Shown here: positions 60,123 through 64,000 of the stretch, one piece after another | How the letters are laid out: the number at the start of each line of letters is the position of its first letter | Numbering within the stretch: the first letter of the stretch is position 1 | Origin: Terriglobia bacterium | GTDB lineage: Bacteria; Acidobacteriota; Terriglobia; Terriglobales; Acidobacteriaceae | NCBI GenBank assembly: GCA_020073645.1 | Contig: JAIQET010000004.1 | Coordinates: forward strand, 1 to 64,000 | Length of the DNA stretch: 64,000 bases | Direction of reading: 5' to 3' | The notes under the pieces: model-generated | The model's database searches: none | The model's input: only the letters and a program-made list of their open reading frames with translations | Told to the model about the DNA's origin: nothing | Position numbers and translations under genes: made by a program

Positions 60123-60869
60123 ATGAACACAGGCGCAATGACCGAACGGATTGCAGAAGCGTCGCCGCGCACTCTGGCTAGGATGGCTGGTGTCTTTCAA
60201 TTGCTCGAAGCGATTACGGCCGCTTTCGGCCAAGTGATCGTTCTTGGCAGGCTCGTTGTCGCAGATAACGCGGCGGCCACGGCGGCCAACATCCTCGGAC
60301 ATGAGCATTTATTTTGGTTGGGGTTTGCATCCTCCGTTGTCGGGGTGATATTTCACATCGCCTACGCACTTCTCTTTTATGATCTGTTCAAGCCCGTGAA
60401 CCGTCGCGTCTCGCTGTTCGCAATGCTCGTCCTCCTCGTGGCGAGCGCGGTCCAGGCTTTAACCGCCGTCTTGTATCTCGGCCCAATGCTCATCCTGAAG
60501 GCCGGAAGTCCCTTGAGCGCGTTTACCGCGGAACAGTTGCAGGCGCTGGCGTATGCGTTTGTCAGGTTGAATGCTTACGCCTTCAACACCCACCTCGCTC
60601 TGTTCGGACTCTGGTGCCTGCTCACAGGCTTCCTCATATTCAGGTGCATTTTCATGCCTCGAGTGCTGGGAGTTCTGCTGATGATTTCCGGTCTGGGCTG
60701 GCTGATGTATCTCGTGCCGCCGCTCGCGGTCCTTTTGTTCATGCCCTACATCGCCGTCGCTTCAGCTATCGGGGAAATCCCGGTGGAAATGTGGCTCATC
60801 TTGATGGCGGTGAACGCTGAACGATGGAAGCAGCAGGCCAGCGCAGCGGGGGCTTCCATAGGCACATGA
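60123..60869 (+). CDS. DUF4386 family membrane protein
   Basis: A 248-aa integral membrane protein with about six helices, starting at ATG 60123 (AAGGGGAATGGGGT upstream). PRTLARMAGVFQLLEAITAAFGQ, LLFYDLFKPVNRRVSLFAMLVLLVASAVQALTAV and RLNAYAFNTHLALFGLWCLLTGFLIFR follow the DUF4386 pattern. The function of the family is not established. It lies between the integrase remnant and tRNA-Pro. Confidence 0.88.
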   Translation: MNTGAMTERIAEASPRTLARMAGVFQLLEAITAAFGQVIVLGRLVVADNAAATAANILGHEHLFWLGFASSVVGVIFHIAYALLFYDLFKPVNRRVSLFAMLVLLVASAVQALTAVLYLGPMLILKAGSPLSAFTAEQLQALAYAFVRLNAYAFNTHLALFGLWCLLTGFLIFRCIFMPRVLGVLLMISGLGWLMYLVPPLAVLLFMPYIAVASAIGEIPVEMWLILMAVNAERWKQQASAAGASIGT

Positions 60870-61169
60870 AAACGGGTCGGTTGAGCTCTTGCTATCGCTG
60901 CGGCGAGGAGTGAATTCCCGCGCGGCACGCCTTGGAATAGGTTCTTCGAGTTCACAGGATCAGAACCGCTCGTCTCCGCCTACGGTCTCTGTCACTACCC
61001 CGGTCAAGTCAGTTGTTGCCACCAGGCGATAGCGCTCACCTCCTGGAGTGGCTGGGTTTGGATTACGGTTGACGGGCCACTCGGAAGTAATGCGTCTGAA
61101 CAAGAGAGATCGGTTCAAAAGCGCGGAAGGGCACCTTTGCATGTATCTGAAAAAACAGGCTGAATTTGT
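60870..61169. other. 300-base stretch with no supported gene
   Basis: Between DUF4386 and tRNA-Pro. A minus-strand frame (60960-61142) could encode a 60-aa peptide ending RYRLVATTDLTGVVTETVG, but I recognise no family, see no ribosome-binding site, and it may be a degraded gene end. No hairpin with T-tract is seen. Confidence 0.35.
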
Positions 61170-61246
61170 TGGTCGGGGCGATAGGATTTGAACCTACGAC
61201 CCCCTGCGCCCAAGGCAGGTGCGCTACCAGGCTGCGCTACGCCCCG
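61170..61246 (-). tRNA. tRNA-Pro (anticodon UGG)
   Basis: On the minus strand the gene begins CGGGGCGTAGCGCAGCC and ends CGCCCCG-A-CCA, giving a seven-base acceptor stem and encoded CCA. The anticodon arm is CCTGC-CTTGGGC-GCAGG with anticodon TGG; the T-arm contains GGTTCAAATCC. 77 bases, all arms intact. A TATAAT box lies 23 bases upstream (61274-61269, minus). Confidence 0.96.
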
Positions 61247-61268
61247 ACTCTGCGAACGGTTCGGTTCG

Positions 61269-61274
61269 ATTATA
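61269..61274 (-). promoter_or_regulatory. -10 box (TATAAT) for tRNA-Pro
   Basis: A perfect TATAAT on the minus strand 22 bases before the tRNA 5' end. No clear -35 lies at the standard distance. Confidence 0.5.
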
Positions 61275-61330
61275 GCCGACCCCATGGGCGGCGGGTCCCC
61301 GGCCAAGGACCCCGTCTTCGGGAGGCGGGG

Positions 61331-61336
61331 TATAAT
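61331..61336 (+). promoter_or_regulatory. -10 box (TATAAT) for the 2'-5' RNA ligase-family gene
   Basis: TATAAT ends 11 bases before the ATG at 61348, so transcription would begin only about five bases upstream of the start codon. The gene may be translated from a nearly leaderless mRNA; no Shine-Dalgarno sequence is seen. Confidence 0.5.
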
Positions 61337-61347
61337 CGCAAGCGACC

Positions 61348-61902
61348 ATGCAAAATCCCCGCTATGCCCTGGTGACCTATGTTAGGAATCCGGTCGGGGA
61401 ATTTGTCCAGCACCTTCGACAGGAACTGCATCCCGATTTGCCCCATCTGGCGGCCCACTTGACCATCCTTCCTCCGCGTATGCTGCGGGGCAGCGAATTC
61501 TCGGCCCTGGAACTTTTGGAAGACGTCTGCGCCCAGGTGAGTCCCTTCGAGATTACCTTGGGCGACGTGGAAACCTTTGTGCCTGCAACCCCCACCGTAT
61601 TCATTCGCGTGGCCCAGGACGCTGATCGCCTGCACGCCCTGCATGACCGGCTGGGCGCCAAAGTGCTGGCTTCCGTCGAAGAGTGGCCCTACATGCCGCA
61701 CCTCACCATCGTGAAGATGAGCACCGAGGCTCAGGCGGAGGAAGCTTACATCTTCGCCCGTGACCGCTGGGCCCGATTCGAGAGTAGCCGGCGGGTACAG
61801 ATCAAACAACTCACCTTCGTCCGCGAAGAAGAGGAAAATCGATGGGTGGATTTGGCCGGGGTCCCGCTGGGCCGCACCCTGGTCTCGCCGCACAACCGGT
61901 AA
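61348..61902 (+). CDS. 2'-5' RNA ligase / cyclic phosphodiesterase superfamily protein
   Basis: A 184-aa 2H phosphoesterase. The two catalytic motifs are HLTILPPR (about residue 39) and HLTIVKM (about residue 117), each HxT. Bacterial members ligate or hydrolyse 2',3'-cyclic phosphate RNA ends or related molecules. The gene appears to have a very short leader (TATAAT at 61331). It is divergent from tRNA-Pro. Confidence 0.88.
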   Translation: MQNPRYALVTYVRNPVGEFVQHLRQELHPDLPHLAAHLTILPPRMLRGSEFSALELLEDVCAQVSPFEITLGDVETFVPATPTVFIRVAQDADRLHALHDRLGAKVLASVEEWPYMPHLTIVKMSTEAQAEEAYIFARDRWARFESSRRVQIKQLTFVREEEENRWVDLAGVPLGRTLVSPHNR

Positions 61903-62107
61903 CCTTCGTTTTCCAACCTCTCAGATGTCGTTCATCCCGCCCGTTTTGCGCGATTACACGATAGTCCCTGGCCGGAGGTACATGTGCCTCTCGTGCGTTG
62001 CCAAGCCCCGAACCCGGGCGTACATAAAGAACTGAGGGGTTGCGTGGTGCGGCCAGACGCCCCTTCGCCAGTGGGTTTCCGGGGTCTGTAGGCGGTCGGG
62101 GGGCCTT

Positions 62108-63376
62108 ATGCAGATCGGGGTTTACGGGTCGGGGTATCTGGGCACAGTGGTTTCAGCTTGCCTCGCGGACTTCGGCACCCCGGTCACCTGTTGTCACCCC
62201 GACAGCTCCCGCATGGTGGAGATGGCCCAGGGCAATGTCCCCTTCTTCGAAAAGAATCTGACTGAAGTCATCAAGCGCAACGTCCGTTCCGGCCGGCTGG
62301 CGTACTCCACCGATATGGAGGCATTTGCCCGCAAGGCCCGCGTGATTTTTCTGGCCGAGGACACCCCGCAGCATCTTTCTGACCTCGCCCTGCGCATTGC
62401 CCGCCTGGCGACAAAGCCTCCAGTCCTCGCCTTGGTCACTCCGGTTTCGGTGGGGACAGCCTCCACCATCGAGCGGCAGTTGCGGGAAGCTGGCCTGCAC
62501 GCCACGCTGGTTTCGCAGCCCATGTTCTTTACCCCGGGATGCGCGGTCGAAGACTTCAATTGGCCCGATCGCATCATTCTGGGGACGGCCTCCAATGACG
62601 CGGTGCTGGCCATCAAACAAATCTTCCATCCCCTGGTGATGCGCGGAGTGCCGGTGATCGTCACCAACCACGAGACCGCCGAACTGATTCGGGAAGCCGC
62701 CACGGCGTTTGTGGCCACGAAGATTTCCTTCATCAACGAAGTGGCTAACTTGTGCGAGCGGGTGAACGCGGATGCGGTGAACCTGTCTCTGGCCCTGGGA
62801 TTGGACAAGAAAATCGCGCCCCGCTGTTTGCAGCCGGGGGCCGGGATGGGTGGATTGTTCGCCGAGTCGGACATGGATTCGCTGGCCGAACTGGCGATGG
62901 AGAATGGAATTTCGCTCAAGGTGCTGAGCGCGGCCCGCGAAGTCAACCACAACCTGGCTGAGCGCCTGGTGGACAAGATTTCAAATGTCGTAGCTTCCGT
63001 GCAAAACAAGGATGTCGGCATCCTGGGCCTGGCATTCAAGCCGAACACGAATTCTGTGGCCGGTTCCTCCTCGGTGCGGCTGGCGCAGAGTCTGATTGCC
63101 AAGGGCGCACGGGTGCGCGCTTACGATCCGGTGGCCATCCCGGAAGCGCGCCTGGAACTGAACGGCACGATCTGTTACTGCGAATCTGCCTACGCGGCCG
63201 CCGAGGGCGTGGACGCACTCGTCGTGGGCACCGGTTGGCCGGAGTTCCGCGCACTCGACTTCGACCGCATCAAGCACCTGCTCAAGCGTCCCGTAATTGT
63301 TGATACCAAGAACCTGCTCGACTCCGTCCGCCTGCGCGCCATGGGATTCGAATATGTCGGCGTGGGCCGCGGCTAG
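62108..63376 (+). CDS. UDP-glucose/GDP-mannose dehydrogenase family protein lacking catalytic Cys and Lys
   Basis: A 422-aa homologue of UDP-glucose 6-dehydrogenase. The Rossmann N-terminus MQIGVYGSGYLGTVVSACLADFG, the central domain and the C-terminal NAD/UDP-binding half (GILGLAFKPNTNSVAGSSSVRLAQSL, then DALVVGTGWPEFRAL) match. The active-site motif GGxCFPKD, however, reads GMGGLFAESD (about residues 246-255), so the nucleophilic Cys and the Lys are missing, and the usual VxTPP reads LAEDTPQ. It may have a different reaction, a structural or regulatory role, or be inactive; the frame is intact and well conserved elsewhere. Confidence 0.85.
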   Translation: MQIGVYGSGYLGTVVSACLADFGTPVTCCHPDSSRMVEMAQGNVPFFEKNLTEVIKRNVRSGRLAYSTDMEAFARKARVIFLAEDTPQHLSDLALRIARLATKPPVLALVTPVSVGTASTIERQLREAGLHATLVSQPMFFTPGCAVEDFNWPDRIILGTASNDAVLAIKQIFHPLVMRGVPVIVTNHETAELIREAATAFVATKISFINEVANLCERVNADAVNLSLALGLDKKIAPRCLQPGAGMGGLFAESDMDSLAELAMENGISLKVLSAAREVNHNLAERLVDKISNVVASVQNKDVGILGLAFKPNTNSVAGSSSVRLAQSLIAKGARVRAYDPVAIPEARLELNGTICYCESAYAAAEGVDALVVGTGWPEFRALDFDRIKHLLKRPVIVDTKNLLDSVRLRAMGFEYVGVGRG

Positions 63377-63380
63377 GAAG

Positions 63381-63486
63381 CGGACGTCAGACCTCGGACT
63401 TCGGACCTCAGACCTCAGACCTCAGACTTCAGACCTCAGACCTCAGACCTCAGACTTCAGACTTCAGACCTCAGACGTCGGACCTC
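63381..63486 (+). repeat. 7-bp tandem repeat array (CAGACCT/CAGACTT/CGGACCT)
   Basis: About fifteen copies of a heptamer CAGACYT with CGGACYT variants run directly after the UGD-like gene. The array can be read as repeating TSDLRPQ-type codons in the forward frame, but no gene is implied. Related inverted copies occur at 63595-63624. Confidence 0.85.
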
Positions 63487-63594
63487 TTGTGGGTTGCGAG
63501 CGGTGACGCGCCTCGCCGCCACGCCCTCAGGTACGGACTGCAATCTCTGGAATTCCAAGTTGGCGGAGGCTGTGTCTGAGCTATAAGGAGATCT

Positions 63595-63615
63595 AGGTCC
63601 GAGGTCTGACGTCCG
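63595..63615 (-). repeat. Inverted copy of the heptamer array start
   Basis: The reverse complement of 63595-63615 matches 63381-63401 (CGGACGTCAGACCTCGGACYT) in 20 of 21 positions, so the two arrays form a long inverted repeat flanking about 190 bases. It lies immediately before the tRNA-His promoter. Confidence 0.75.
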
Positions 63616-63632
63616 AGGTCCGACGCCTGAGC

Positions 63633-63638
63633 TATAAT
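63633..63638 (+). promoter_or_regulatory. -10 box (TATAAT) for tRNA-His
   Basis: TATAAT lies 11 bases before the tRNA 5' end, in CTGAGCTATAATC. A near copy, CTGAGCTATAAGG, is found about 52 bases upstream (63576-63588). No convincing -35 is seen. Confidence 0.55.
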
Positions 63639-63649
63639 CAAAAGGATTC

Positions 63650-63726
63650 GGTGGGAGTAGCTCAACTGGCAGAGCACCGGACTGTGGCTCCGGTTGTTGC
63701 GGGTTCGATTCCCGTCTCCCACCCCA
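63650..63726 (+). tRNA. tRNA-His (anticodon GUG)
   Basis: GTGGGAG acceptor stem pairs with CTCCCAC; the extra G(-1) at 63650 faces discriminator C at 63723, the tRNA-His identity feature, and CCA is encoded (63724-63726). The anticodon arm is CCGGA-CTGTGGC-TCCGG with anticodon GTG; the T-arm reads GCGGGTTCGATTCCCGT. All arms intact. Confidence 0.97.
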
Positions 63727-63949
63727 CAACCTCCTCATTCCAAAGACCAGTTTTCGGCGACAGTCAAACCCACCAGCCCTCCCGGGAGCCTTGAGCAGCG
63801 CGGTATCACCTGCCCCGTATTTGCCCCTCACAAGGCACGGTGACATGACTCACGGCACGTTGCCACAGAGACTGATAACGTAATAGTTGGAGCATTTCCA
63901 CTAAGAACCCTGCTCAAGGCCGCTCGGTTTTGGGGCCAGGGGGTGTGTT

Positions 63950-64000
63950 ATGTTGCTCGTCTTCTACGTCTTGATGTTCTTGGCTAGCGCCTGCCTGGTT
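63950..64000 (+). CDS. Possible start of a membrane or exported protein (3'-truncated by window edge)
   Basis: An ATG at 63950, preceded by CCAGGGGGTGTGTT, opens a frame that reads MLLVFYVLMFLASACLV to the window end: a hydrophobic start of a membrane or signal sequence. Only 17 codons are visible, so product and even reality are uncertain. The 220 bases between tRNA-His and this ATG show no other feature. Confidence 0.35.
   Translation, partial: MLLVFYVLMFLASACLV

Noticed and set aside
60960-61142. Small minus-strand gene (60 aa)
   Set aside because: No family recognised, no ribosome-binding site, no conserved context; kept only as a note under the intergenic entry.
63381-63486. CRISPR array
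   Set aside because: The unit is 7 bp and contiguous, with no spacers and no cas genes.

Overview
The window looks like chromosome from a GC-rich Acidobacteriota (Terriglobia-type) bacterium. The basis is a very large Oar-like TonB-dependent receptor with an N-terminal carboxypeptidase-regulatory-like domain, a bactofilin, many small GC-rich palindromic repeats between genes, and the overall gene mix. This assignment is an inference; no rRNA is present.

Layout. 1-5 kb: 3' part of priA, a hairpin-rich intergenic element, and an osmoprotectant ABC transporter (ATPase, permease, binding lipoprotein; minus strand). 5-10.5 kb: a compact minus-strand coenzyme F420 operon, cofG-cofD-cofC-cofE-cofH-npdG, mostly joined by ATGA overlaps; it covers FO synthesis, the phospholactyl-type side chain, the first glutamylation and F420/NADP hydride exchange. 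11-29.6 kb: a divergent plus-strand block with a GntR/FCD regulator, TonB receptor, flavin reductase, luciferase-like monooxygenase (LLM), two membrane proteins built from three copies of a 4-helix His-containing module, a molybdenum hydroxylase (CoxM/S/G/L-like), two ketopantoate-reductase-like dehydrogenases flanking an M24-M20-M24 block, and a second LLM protein of the Mer-like (F420-using) type. 29.7-33.5 kb: an aldolase of the isopropylmalate/homocitrate synthase family, a fumarylacetoacetase-family hydrolase, and a Tat-exported creatinase-fold protein. I read 11-33 kb as a catabolic island for an unidentified, probably nitrogen-containing, substrate, next to the genes that make F420.

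33.5-51 kb is mixed housekeeping and envelope: msrB, bactofilin, parvulin, a secreted Asp-box protein, ABC-F ATPase, NUDIX, SDR, cytidylate-kinase-like protein, HlyD/TolC export pair, a secreted copper-radical-oxidase-like Kelch protein, acyl-CoA dehydrogenase, TSUP/DUF1634 pair and AsmA. 51.5-59 kb holds a six-gene complex related to hydrogenase-4/formate hydrogenlyase/complex I whose large subunit lacks the NiFe cysteines and whose small subunit is fused to a half-degenerate ferredoxin domain; an upstream ArsR-type regulator shares an operator-like sequence with it. 59.5-64 kb: a frameshifted integrase remnant, a DUF4386 protein, tRNA-Pro(UGG), a 2'-5' RNA ligase-family protein, a UDP-glucose-dehydrogenase homologue lacking the catalytic Cys/Lys, a 7-bp tandem repeat, tRNA-His(GUG), and the possible start of another gene.

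The most interesting items are the NiFe-less hydrogenase-like complex with its ArsR circuit, the F420 operon beside the LLM/Mo-hydroxylase/creatinase-fold island, and the three-module His membrane proteins. All family calls were made by reading the translations; no database search was run.
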